64,000 bases of DNA. It comes from an uncultured Aquimarina sp. GTDB taxonomy: Bacteria; Bacteroidota; Bacteroidia; Flavobacteriales; Flavobacteriaceae. The notes beneath the pieces are model-generated. The model ran no database searches and was not told the DNA's origin. It was given only the letters and a program-made list of their open reading frames with translations. Every line of letters begins with the position of its first letter. Position 1 is the first letter of the stretch. This document shows positions 16,630 to 25,886 of this stretch, one piece after another. Location of the stretch: assembly GCA_947489685.1 (NCBI GenBank), contig CANLEM010000001.1:620001-684000 (forward strand), given 5' to 3'. The translations under genes and the position numbers were made by a program.

Positions 16630-18696
16630 TTATTTCAGTTTTTTGTCAGAAAGGCCTAATCCATTTGCCAAATTATACAAATTGGTAAATAGGTTGTTTT
16701 CATCAGGGTCTGTTGTCTTTTGCTTTAGATCTAATAAAATATTCGCAATGGTTAGGTTTTTGATATCTTCAGAAGAGATTCCGTATTTTGTTGCAAATTC
16801 TTTGATCTTTTCTAAAAGATTTCCTTTAACATCTTCACTTCCTAAAATGGCATCTTTTACATCTTGAATATTATCCGAGTGCTGCACCAACCTATCAATT
16901 CCTTTGGCTTTGGTAATCTGACCTACAATTTGATCAAAGAACATGGTCTCACCACCTACAATATCAATATTGGCAGCTTTAAGAGCTTCTCCAATTACTT
17001 CAGCTTGAGCATCGGCAATTTCTTTCTGGATATTGATGTGCGCAAGATCAACTTGTAATTCTTTATCTAAACGTAGTTTAAATTCTTCATGTTCTTTACC
17101 AACACCGTCAAGTTTTTTCATTGCTTCTGCCTTCTCTTCGATTCCGGCAGCATCGGCAAGTGCTTTTTCTTTGATCACTTCTGCTTCTGCTAATCCTTCT
17201 TCACGAACGGCTTCTGCTTTTGCTTGAATACCTGCTGCTTCGGCTCTAGCTTTCTTTTCGATAACAATAGCCTCTACCAATCCTTCACGTTCACGAGCAT
17301 CAGCTTTAGCATGCATTACTTGCGCTTCAGACATACCCATAGTCGCTTCTTCTTTGGCTTGTGCTTCGGCAAGTGTTTTACGAGCTTCAGCTTCTTTTTC
17401 ACTAGCTTCTTTTTGAGCCTGTGCTTCGATATTGATTTCTTCTGCCTTTTGTTTAGCAGCCTCTTTCTGCGCTTCGGCAGCTTTTATTGTGCTAATCAAA
17501 GCTTCTTCTGCATTAGCTTCGGCAATAGTAATTTTTACTTGTTTATCACGATCGGCAGTCTTGAAAGCTTCAATATCTTTCATGTTTTCTTGCTCTTCTA
17601 CCACACCTTTTTCTAGCATTACACGATCACGTATTACATCTTGAATGTTCTTTTTCTCAACTTCTACTACTTTCTCTTTTTCGATTTGAGCTAGGGTCAC
17701 TATTCTTTCACGTTCTGTAGCCTCTAGCATTCTATCTTTCTCTACTCTTTCTGTTTCAACAGCTTCTGTACGTTGTTTGTTTTTAGAAGCAACAATGATC
17801 TGACGCTGCATATTCTCTTCTGCTACCTTCACTTTTTCTTCAGTGCTTATACGGGCAGATTCAGACTTTAAACGTTCTTCTTCAGATACTTTTAAAGTTT
17901 CTGCTTCTTCGCGAGATTTGATATTTGCAATTTCACGTTTTTGTTGTTCTTCTTTTTCTGCTAATTGTTTATCTAGCTCTAGAATGGCTTCGCGAGCTTC
18001 TACATCTTGTTTGCGGATGATTTTTTCTTCATCGCGTTTAATTAGATTAGATTTTATGTTTTGAGCCGCGGTAAGTTCTGTAATTTTCTTAATCCCTTCG
18101 GCATCCAGAATATTATCAGCTTTCATAACACCAAGAGAAGTTTGTTCTAGATCATCAATAGCACAGTCATCAAGGATGTATCCATTTAAATCAGTACCGA
18201 TAATGTTTACAATTTCGTCTCTAAATTCTCGTCTTGCTTCGTAAAGCTCTACAAACTCGAATTTTTTACCAACTGTTTTTAATGCTTCCGAAAATTTTGC
18301 ATCAAAAAGACTTCGCAATGTATCTATCTCTGAAGCACGATTACAACCAATGGTTTGTGCTACATTAATAATATCCTCTACAGATTTGTTTACTCTCACA
18401 AAGAAAGCTACTTTGATATCTGCTCTAATATTATCTTTACATATCAATCCATTAACTCCAGTTCTTTCGATCTCTATCTTTTTGATAGAGATATCCATAA
18501 TCTCTACTTTGTGAAGCACAGGGATAACATATAAACCTTTGTCGAATGCTACTGCTGTTCCCCCAAAACCGGTACGCACCAGTGATTCTCCCTGAGGGAT
18601 TTTTCTGTAGAAAATGGCGATGATTATAAAATAAAGTACTATCAGGAGTACTAATGCGACCACCACGATGATGGCTATGTTTGCTATATTGCTCAT
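16630..18696 (-). CDS. Flotillin/YqiK-type SPFH-domain membrane scaffold
   Basis: 688 residues. An N-terminal TM or hairpin helix (about 4-28) is followed by the SPFH/PHB domain (about 30-200; ESLVRTGFGGTAVAFDKG onward). A very long charged coiled coil (about 205-560) is rich in E/A/K repeats (KAEAxREEGLAEAEVIKEKA), then a flotillin C-terminal domain. The length and layout match YqiK. Flotillins oligomerise into ring-like scaffolds and organise membrane microdomains. The adjacent NfeD/YqiJ-like gene (7 bp upstream) is its usual partner. Member of the PspA operon. Confidence 0.94.
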   Translation of the reverse strand: MSNIANIAIIVVVALVLLIVLYFIIIAIFYRKIPQGESLVRTGFGGTAVAFDKGLYVIPVLHKVEIMDISIKKIEIERTGVNGLICKDNIRADIKVAFFVRVNKSVEDIINVAQTIGCNRASEIDTLRSLFDAKFSEALKTVGKKFEFVELYEARREFRDEIVNIIGTDLNGYILDDCAIDDLEQTSLGVMKADNILDAEGIKKITELTAAQNIKSNLIKRDEEKIIRKQDVEAREAILELDKQLAEKEEQQKREIANIKSREEAETLKVSEEERLKSESARISTEEKVKVAEENMQRQIIVASKNKQRTEAVETERVEKDRMLEATERERIVTLAQIEKEKVVEVEKKNIQDVIRDRVMLEKGVVEEQENMKDIEAFKTADRDKQVKITIAEANAEEALISTIKAAEAQKEAAKQKAEEINIEAQAQKEASEKEAEARKTLAEAQAKEEATMGMSEAQVMHAKADAREREGLVEAIVIEKKARAEAAGIQAKAEAVREEGLAEAEVIKEKALADAAGIEEKAEAMKKLDGVGKEHEEFKLRLDKELQVDLAHINIQKEIADAQAEVIGEALKAANIDIVGGETMFFDQIVGQITKAKGIDRLVQHSDNIQDVKDAILGSEDVKGNLLEKIKEFATKYGISSEDIKNLTIANILLDLKQKTTDPDENNLFTNLYNLANGLGLSDKKLK

Positions 18697-18703
18697 AATA
18701 AGA

Positions 18704-19429
18704 TTAATAGTTTAATGGTTGAATGATATAAAGTTGTTTGTTTTTTACTTGATTTATAATTTCGACAGTGGTGTTTGCCGGAATTTCCATTCCATCCTTA
18801 GATTGTACCATCACCTTAATAGGGTCTGATTGAATTTTTACTTCTAAAGTGGATATTTTTTCTCCCGATAGTGGACTTTGTAATACTCCTTGTCTACCCA
18901 ATAATTCTAAAGCGCTTTCACCTTTATTATTAAAATTGGTAAAAAACTTTTTAAAAGGAGTGGTAAATATTTTTGTTAAGAACAATGCGGGTATGATACC
19001 TCCAAAAAAGAAGATAAAACCAAAATCATTATCATAACTATGTGTGATCGATGTTCCTGCCATAGTAATAGCCCACCAGAATAGTACAAAAAAGCTAAAC
19101 GTGAACATAAATGGTAAGCCCACAAAATTGAAATAGAGAAGAAATATTTGAAAGAAATTTAATTTGCCTCTTCTACGAACAACGTCTTCTTTTTTTACTT
19201 CTGTATTTGATATATCTTGAATGTCCAAATTTGCTCGGGCATCAAAATCAGTATCCATATCCACGTCGGCATCTACATCAGCGTCTATATCGATATCTAT
19301 ATCAGCATCAAAGAAGTCTAGATCCATTCCTGTTAAGGTGGTTAACAACCAATACAGGATAAGTAATCCAAACAGGATAGTTAAGGGTAAATTAACTATC
19401 GAAATGGCTATGTCGAATAATTCTTTCAA
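18704..19429 (-). CDS. NfeD/YqiJ-like membrane protein with OB-fold tail
   Basis: 241 residues. TM helix 1 (about 12-32) is followed by a striking acidic Asp-x repeat (residues about 38-62), two to three more TM helices (about 92-118, 130-156) and a C-terminal OB-fold-like beta domain (about 170-241; GRQGVLQSPL onward). This is the YqiJ/DUF1449-NfeD arrangement that pairs with YqiK flotillins. The only usable start is TTG at 19429: an in-frame stop lies two codons upstream and the next Met is after TM1. Seven bp separate it from flotillin, so coupled synthesis is likely. Confidence 0.87.
   Translation of the reverse strand: MKELFDIAISIVNLPLTILFGLLILYWLLTTLTGMDLDFFDADIDIDIDADVDADVDMDTDFDARANLDIQDISNTEVKKEDVVRRRGKLNFFQIFLLYFNFVGLPFMFTFSFFVLFWWAITMAGTSITHSYDNDFGFIFFFGGIIPALFLTKIFTTPFKKFFTNFNNKGESALELLGRQGVLQSPLSGEKISTLEVKIQSDPIKVMVQSKDGMEIPANTTVEIINQVKNKQLYIIQPLNY
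19244..19318. repeat. Degenerate GAT/GTC-rich tandem repeat encoding (D-x)n
   Basis: About 75 bp of short-period repeat inside the NfeD-like gene encode alternating Asp with Ile, Val, Ala or Met. The period is 6 bp (Asp plus one residue). It may vary in copy number by slippage. Confidence 0.75.
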
Positions 19430-19456
19430 AGGTTAGCGTATTAAGTTAGTACTCTT

Positions 19457-19582
19457 TTAGTTATTTCTTTTCTCAAAATCTTCGGTTTCTTTTATACGAA
19501 TTCGTCTAAAAATCAGGTAAACTAGAGTGATAAAAACTCCAACCCAGATTAAACCGTATATACATAAGGCTATAGTTTCCAT
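19457..19582 (-). CDS. 41-residue single-TM microprotein
   Basis: ATG at 19582, TAA at 19457-19459. The peptide begins METIALCIYGLIWVG, with one TM helix (about 4-25) and a basic then acidic cytoplasmic tail (RRIRIKETEDFEKRNN), which obeys the positive-inside rule. It is 7 bp downstream of the ybjQ-like gene and 27 bp upstream of the NfeD-like gene, in the same direction. Tight packing, protein-like composition and topology support a real gene that automated callers would miss. Function is unknown; a small regulator or anchor for the PspA/flotillin complex is an inference. Confidence 0.72.
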   Translation of the reverse strand: METIALCIYGLIWVGVFITLVYLIFRRIRIKETEDFEKRNN

Positions 19583-19589
19583 GATTACA

Positions 19590-19904
19590 TTATTTTAATT
19601 TCACTGCAGTACCATAGGCAAGTATCTCTGATGCCCCTTGCATTACCATTGATGTCGTGAGTCGTATATTTATTACCGCATCTGCACCTAAATTTTTTGC
19701 ATCTTGTGTCATTCTCTGCATAGCTTGTTCGCGAGAATGCGCTTGTAGCTTGGTATATTCTTCGATTTCGCCACCTACAATATTTTTAAGTCCGGCAAAG
19801 ACATCTCTACCTATATTTCGTGCTCTTACGGTGCTTCCGCGAGCGATACCCAATATTTCAAATACTTCTTTATTGGGCACAGTTGATGTTGTTGAAAGTA
19901 TCAT
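19590..19904 (-). CDS. YbjQ-family protein (DUF74/heavy-metal-binding domain)
   Basis: 104 residues covering the whole YbjQ/UPF0145 domain: MILSTTSTVPNKEVFEILG at the start, the central GLKNIVGGEIEEYTKL segment, the ARxxAMxRM-type helix (here REQAMQRMTQDAKNLGADAV) and the terminal GTAVKL strand. Members form oligomeric beta/alpha rings of unknown biochemical role; the metal-binding label is weakly supported in general. It sits between pspA and the microprotein, so it is a component of this membrane-stress operon. Confidence 0.92.
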   Translation of the reverse strand: MILSTTSTVPNKEVFEILGIARGSTVRARNIGRDVFAGLKNIVGGEIEEYTKLQAHSREQAMQRMTQDAKNLGADAVINIRLTTSMVMQGASEILAYGTAVKLK

Positions 19905-19977
19905 TTGTTTTTGTTTTAATGTTAATTGTAAAAGTGTGGTCGACTTAAGAAAAGAGTGTACTCTAACCGTTGTAGGA

Positions 19978-20691
19978 CTATTTCTTTTTCTTGTCGATTC
20001 CTAGCTGTTCTTTTAATTTTGCCAAATCATCTTCGGCATTAGCTTCGGTAACATCTATCGCTTTGTCAATCTCATCGTCTATAGATTTGGATGCATTTGC
20101 GATATCTCCATAAGCCTCGGCCAAAGCTTCTTCTTGATTTACTTTGTCCTTCATGCGTTCTAGCATAGTTACTGTACTAGAGCTGTCGATCTCGGCCATT
20201 TGTTTATTTAGGTTTTTAGTGGCTTTAGAAACTTTAACTCGTGCTTTTAAGGTCTTCAGTTCGTTTTCCCACTTGCTGATATTTTGTTTAATTTCCTGTA
20301 CATTCTTCTCTAATTGATCTACAGATGTATTAAACTTTTCAGATTCGCCTTTACTTCGGCCAACATGTTGAATAGCTTCTTCTTTTTTCACTAAAGCTTC
20401 TTTTGCCAAGCGATCAGCTTCGGTGGTGTCTAAATCACCGTTCTGTGCTTTTTTAAGAATAAGCATAGCTTTTTGTTGATAATCTTCGGCTTTTGCAGCA
20501 AATTCTTCAGTATCATTCTTTGCTCTAATTGCCAATGCTTTTACTTGTGCCAAGGCCTCCAAGCTTTTTTCCAGATCTATTTTCATATCACGTATACCTT
20601 GTTCGGTCATCTTGATAGGATCTTCCATCTTGTCAATTGCCGAATGTGCTTCTGCTTCTCCTATTCTGAATAATCGTTTAAAAAAGTTCAT
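19978..20691 (-). CDS. pspA: PspA/IM30 (Vipp1) family membrane-stress protein
   Basis: 237 residues, nearly all alpha-helical, with the full PspA/IM30 pattern. It opens with an amphipathic helix that binds membranes (FFKRLFRIGEAEAHSAIDKM), followed by EDPIKMTEQGIRDM and the long coiled-coil hairpin. PspA is an ESCRT-III relative that polymerises on damaged membranes and limits proton leakage. Here it is encoded without PspB/C or PspF. It starts 3 bp after a YbjN-like gene, and the same operon carries flotillin and NfeD-like genes. Confidence 0.95.
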   Translation of the reverse strand: MNFFKRLFRIGEAEAHSAIDKMEDPIKMTEQGIRDMKIDLEKSLEALAQVKALAIRAKNDTEEFAAKAEDYQQKAMLILKKAQNGDLDTTEADRLAKEALVKKEEAIQHVGRSKGESEKFNTSVDQLEKNVQEIKQNISKWENELKTLKARVKVSKATKNLNKQMAEIDSSSTVTMLERMKDKVNQEEALAEAYGDIANASKSIDDEIDKAIDVTEANAEDDLAKLKEQLGIDKKKK

Positions 20692-20694
20692 AAT

Positions 20695-21090
20695 TTAATA
20701 TTTTGAAAAATTGATAATTTGTTCTGAATATTCGCTTAACAATAAACCTAAGGAATTCAGAGAGCCTTCTAGTTCATTTAAATCTAAGTTTTCTATTTGC
20801 AATGTATCTCTAAAGATTACTTTTTCGCCGGTATGATCAAGAACAAAAGCTCCATGAACAATATCCCTGTTTTTCTGAAGTAAACTTTTGTACACTTCTT
20901 CATTTTTGCTTTTAATATTAAAGATGTGCTGCTCCATAATTAAAATAGGTGGAGCGACTCCGAGAATCATGTTTTTGATACCTTCATTCTCCTTACTGAT
21001 CATAAGGATTCCCTCTATTTTGTTTTCGTGAATAATATTATAATTGAGTTCAATTAAAAAATCTTTCACCATTTGAAAATGATCTTCCAT
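20695..21090 (-). CDS. YbjN-like (type III secretion chaperone fold) protein
   Basis: 131 residues. The order helix, twisted sheet, helix and the start MVKDFLIELNYNIIHENK resemble the YbjN/CesT-like family, which binds partner proteins as a small dimeric chaperone. It is the first gene of the operon. Its stop is 3 bp from the pspA start, implying coupled expression and possibly a direct chaperone relationship with PspA. The family assignment is by pattern and moderate. Confidence 0.65.
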   Translation of the reverse strand: MEDHFQMVKDFLIELNYNIIHENKIEGILMISKENEGIKNMILGVAPPILIMEQHIFNIKSKNEEVYKSLLQKNRDIVHGAFVLDHTGEKVIFRDTLQIENLDLNELEGSLNSLGLLLSEYSEQIINFSKY

Positions 21091-21414
21091 GAGATGGTTT
21101 ATTTTGATTGATAATTAGTGATATATATAGATTGTGTGATGGGGTATCAATATTACAAAAAGTCACAAAACTTTTCTGTAATATCTGTAGCTAAATTCGC
21201 TAGATATATAATAAGTGCTATCATGGGTATGATGATTAAAGTTAATAATTAGTTGTTTTGCTAAAATTTTTAGTATAATCCCCTGTGTCTCCCTGTAAAA
21301 GAATAAAAACGAAAAAGTATTCCTACTAAAATTAGCTTTTTAATAAGATATTAGCTAATATTGTTAGTGTAAATGTACGATTATTTTTTATAATTGCAAA
21401 TAAAATTAGCAAAA
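21091..21414. promoter_or_regulatory. Divergent control region with repeated TTAGC motifs
   Basis: 324 bp between the PspA operon (minus) and the XRE-type regulator (plus). ATATTAGCTAATAT at 21348-21361 is a perfect 14-bp palindrome. Related half sites occur at about 21330-21336 (AATTAGC) and 21404-21410 (AATTAGC, just before the regulator ATG), with reverse-type matches near 21190 and 21256 (GCTAAA). This arrangement suggests operator sites for the adjacent regulator controlling both directions. Confidence 0.5.
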
Positions 21415-22173
21415 ATGTCATTTTTTGGAAAAAACATAAAAAAAATTCGCGGGGTTAAAGGGTTGAGTCAGCAAGCATTTGCAGAGCTTTTTGACCTGAA
21501 AAGAGGCACGTTGGGAGCGTATGAAGAAGGGAGAAGTGAACCTAAAATAGAAACTATAATTAAGATTGCTAACTATTTTAGCATTCAGATAGACGGTTTA
21601 CTTACTAGTGAATTAACCGTAAATGAGCTTCTAAAGTTCAAAGGAGATCTTACTACTTATGCCGAAGATGTCGCAAGAGAGCAATTTGCATACGTACCAT
21701 GTATTACAGAAAATACGGTTAACGATTATATATCCTTATACGATAAAGAAGTATTTATAAAAGAATTACCTACAATTCAATTACCCGTAAATCCGGCAAA
21801 AGAATTTAGAGGGTATACCGTGAATAATTTAGAAATGACATCTCATGATAGAGGTTTTTATCCAAAAGATGTCGTGATCGGTGAAAATGTTCCTTCAGAT
21901 GTCATGAAAAAACTAAACAATGGCACTCTTGTTTTTGTAGTTGTAGATGATAAATTAATTTTTAGAAGATTATACATCACAAAAAGTAACGTAGTGCTTC
22001 GAGCGGATCACAAAAATATCGAAGACGAAGAATATCCGTTATCAGATATTAAGGAGATGTGGCGCGTACGATATGTATTTTGCAAACGAATTCCTGAGTT
22101 TGGAGATCATGTTGAAGATAAATTACTTATGATTGAGCAAGAACTACTAAAAATGAGAAATAAATTAGGATAA
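21415..22173 (+). CDS. XRE-family regulator with degenerate LexA/S24-like domain
   Basis: 252 residues from the ATG at 21415; the longer TTG frame from 21394 adds seven residues and is less likely. The N-terminal HTH (about 5-60; IRGVKGLSQQAFAELFDLKR then GTLGAYEEGRSEP) is Cro/CI type. The C-terminal half resembles the S24/LexA dimerisation-cleavage fold (FRGYTVNNLEM onward), but the position of the catalytic Lys reads FRRLY rather than KRL, and no clear Ala-Gly cleavage site is visible. It therefore probably works as a non-cleaving, ligand- or partner-responsive repressor. It is divergent from the PspA operon and likely regulates it and itself. Confidence 0.85.
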   Translation: MSFFGKNIKKIRGVKGLSQQAFAELFDLKRGTLGAYEEGRSEPKIETIIKIANYFSIQIDGLLTSELTVNELLKFKGDLTTYAEDVAREQFAYVPCITENTVNDYISLYDKEVFIKELPTIQLPVNPAKEFRGYTVNNLEMTSHDRGFYPKDVVIGENVPSDVMKKLNNGTLVFVVVDDKLIFRRLYITKSNVVLRADHKNIEDEEYPLSDIKEMWRVRYVFCKRIPEFGDHVEDKLLMIEQELLKMRNKLG

Positions 22174-22324
22174 AAAATTGAGCTAATTTCCTCTATCTTA
22201 TAATATACCCATTACCTTATTATATATCCTCTTTGCAATTTATAAAATCTTATATGTCTTGAATAATTGCCATATGATGTAATAATAAATGCATTAAATA
22301 GTCGTATAGATTTTATATATCTAA

Positions 22325-22344
22325 TTTCTTATAGGCATAAGAAA
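22325..22344. repeat. Short palindrome upstream of katG
   Basis: TTTCTTAT (22325-22332) and ATAAGAAA (22337-22344) flank AGGC, about 56 bp before the katG ATG. It may be a regulator site (for example an OxyR- or PerR-like factor), but no known box is matched. Confidence 0.35.
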
Positions 22345-22390
22345 AGTTTATTGTATTTTTAAGTGTTCTAAAACTTATAAACTCTTTTAA

Positions 22391-24628
<2,238 letters not shown>

Positions 24629-24730
24629 GAATAGATTATATATACCAAAATATGTTTACTAGGTATTGGATGTTGAATTCCTTACATTTAGTAAGTATTT
24701 GATAATTATAATTTTTTGTTAATTAGGATC

Positions 24731-24775
24731 TAGTCGGGAATCTTATCGATATTTTAATAAGAATCCCGACTATTT
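24731..24775. terminator. Probable katG terminator
   Basis: TAGTCGGGAATCTTA pairs with TAAGAATCCCGACTA (24731-24772) with a single internal mismatch. The trailing U-tract is weak (TATTTC), so read-through to the ankyrin gene is possible. Confidence 0.65.
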
Positions 24776-24805
24776 CATATGGATAAAATATATTTAAATT
24801 AAGAA

Positions 24806-25276
24806 ATGATAGAAGACCTGTTTAATGCAATTCGATCTAGTGAGGCCAATAAAGTTGAAGCAATTTTAGCGCAAAATCCTCAACTTATACATGAAAAAGA
24901 TTCCAGAGGTTCTACACCCTTACTACTAGCATCTTATTATGGATTAGAAGATATAACAAAGATTATTTTGAGTCACGGCCCGGATATTAACATTCAGGAT
25001 GGTGCTGGAAATACAGCTTTAATGGGCGTTTGTTTTAAAGGATACCACAACATTGCAAAGCTTTTGATAGAAAGTGGTGCTAATGTTAACCATAAAAATC
25101 ATAATGAAGCTACTGCATTAATATATGCGGCAACTTTTGGACAAAAAGAAATTATTAAAGTATTAGTAGAAAATGGAGCCGATATTCATGCAAAGGATAA
25201 TAAAGGGTATACTGCTCAAATGCATGCCCAAAACCAAGGGATTGAAATCTCTGAATTATTGAATAATATAAAGTGA
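24806..25276 (+). CDS. Ankyrin-repeat protein
   Basis: 156 residues made of about four ankyrin repeats (for example GSTPLLLASYYGLEDITKII, GNTALMGVCFKGYHNIAKLL and ATALIYAATFGQKEIIKVL), with no signal peptide or TM helix. Ankyrin proteins next to catalase genes (such as AnkB with KatB in Pseudomonas) are needed for full catalase activity or peroxide defence. The position 178 bp after katG suggests the same here. Its TGA stop overlaps the GTG start of the next gene. Confidence 0.9.
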   Translation: MIEDLFNAIRSSEANKVEAILAQNPQLIHEKDSRGSTPLLLASYYGLEDITKIILSHGPDINIQDGAGNTALMGVCFKGYHNIAKLLIESGANVNHKNHNEATALIYAATFGQKEIIKVLVENGADIHAKDNKGYTAQMHAQNQGIEISELLNNIK

Positions 25277-25851
25277 ATTCTGAAAACACGCATAGCATCA
25301 AATCAGTTAATATTAGATCCACAGATATTAAAAGGCAATTATTAATGTCTTTTACCACTGTGGCCATCTTCGAATCTTTCTTAAAAGAAAATATTGGTGA
25401 TGAGGTAGTGGTTATAAATACGAATATTGGAATGGAAGTGTACTATTATTCTAATAATGATTATAGCACTTTTATAAAAGAAAGTGTTCTGTTATATACC
25501 ATAAAGCACATTGATCAATCTAAGCTTAGGTTCAAAAATAATTTTGATGAGCAAGCGGTTTGTCAGAGTTTTTGTGAAGCTCTTCTGACCTTTGCCCAAT
25601 ATCCTCAGATTTTTCTGGCCTATACAAAGAAGTTTATCCATCTCAAGCAGAACAATACAACAAGTAAGCATGTTATACCTATTTTAAATGGTTTTTTTGA
25701 AGAAGTATTTGAGTTTCTAACCGAAGCAGGAAAGATACCCCATCAAGAAAGAATAGAAAGAGCAAAAAATAAATCTCAGAAATCAGATCTGGATAATGCG
25801 GTGATTAAAAGTCTGATTTCTGAGATTTTATTAAAGAAACATTATAATTAA
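25273..25851 (+). CDS. Unknown protein translationally coupled to the ankyrin gene
   Basis: 192 residues from a GTG at 25273 that overlaps the ankyrin TGA (GTGA). An internal ATG at 25345 is the alternative start. The sequence is mostly helical with several aromatic residues and 2 Cys, and ends in a very basic region. I recognise no domain; a vague resemblance to ligand-binding halves of TetR-type proteins is not enough to call. The 3' end of the coding region contains a 17-bp perfect inverted repeat. Context suggests a role in peroxide response with KatG and the ankyrin protein. Confidence 0.65.
   Translation: MNSENTHSIKSVNIRSTDIKRQLLMSFTTVAIFESFLKENIGDEVVVINTNIGMEVYYYSNNDYSTFIKESVLLYTIKHIDQSKLRFKNNFDEQAVCQSFCEALLTFAQYPQIFLAYTKKFIHLKQNNTTSKHVIPILNGFFEEVFEFLTEAGKIPHQERIERAKNKSQKSDLDNAVIKSLISEILLKKHYN
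25771..25828. repeat. 17-bp perfect inverted repeat inside coding sequence
   Basis: AAATCTCAGAAATCAGA (25771-25787) and its exact complement (25812-25828) are separated by 24 nt, within the last 27 codons of the unknown gene. The right arm is followed by TATTAAAG, so it could form a strong mRNA hairpin near the stop. Confidence 0.85.
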
Positions 25852-25870
25852 GAACTTTCTTAATTATAAT
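25841..25870. terminator. Bidirectional AT-rich terminator
   Basis: A 14-bp perfect inverted repeat (ATTATAATTAAGAA at 25841-25854, complement 25857-25870) lies between convergent stops of the unknown gene (25851) and asnS (25887). There is no long U-run, but the arms are AU-rich. Confidence 0.6.
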
Positions 25871-25886
25871 ACGAAACGCTTACTTT

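Noticed and set aside
17224-17616. 130-codon plus-strand frame opposite flotillin
   Set aside because: Antisense of the coiled coil; Phe/Ser-rich low-complexity product, no independent signals.
19590-19904. Heavy-metal-binding function for the YbjQ protein
   Set aside because: The label comes from the family name; no metal-ligand cluster is visible in the sequence.
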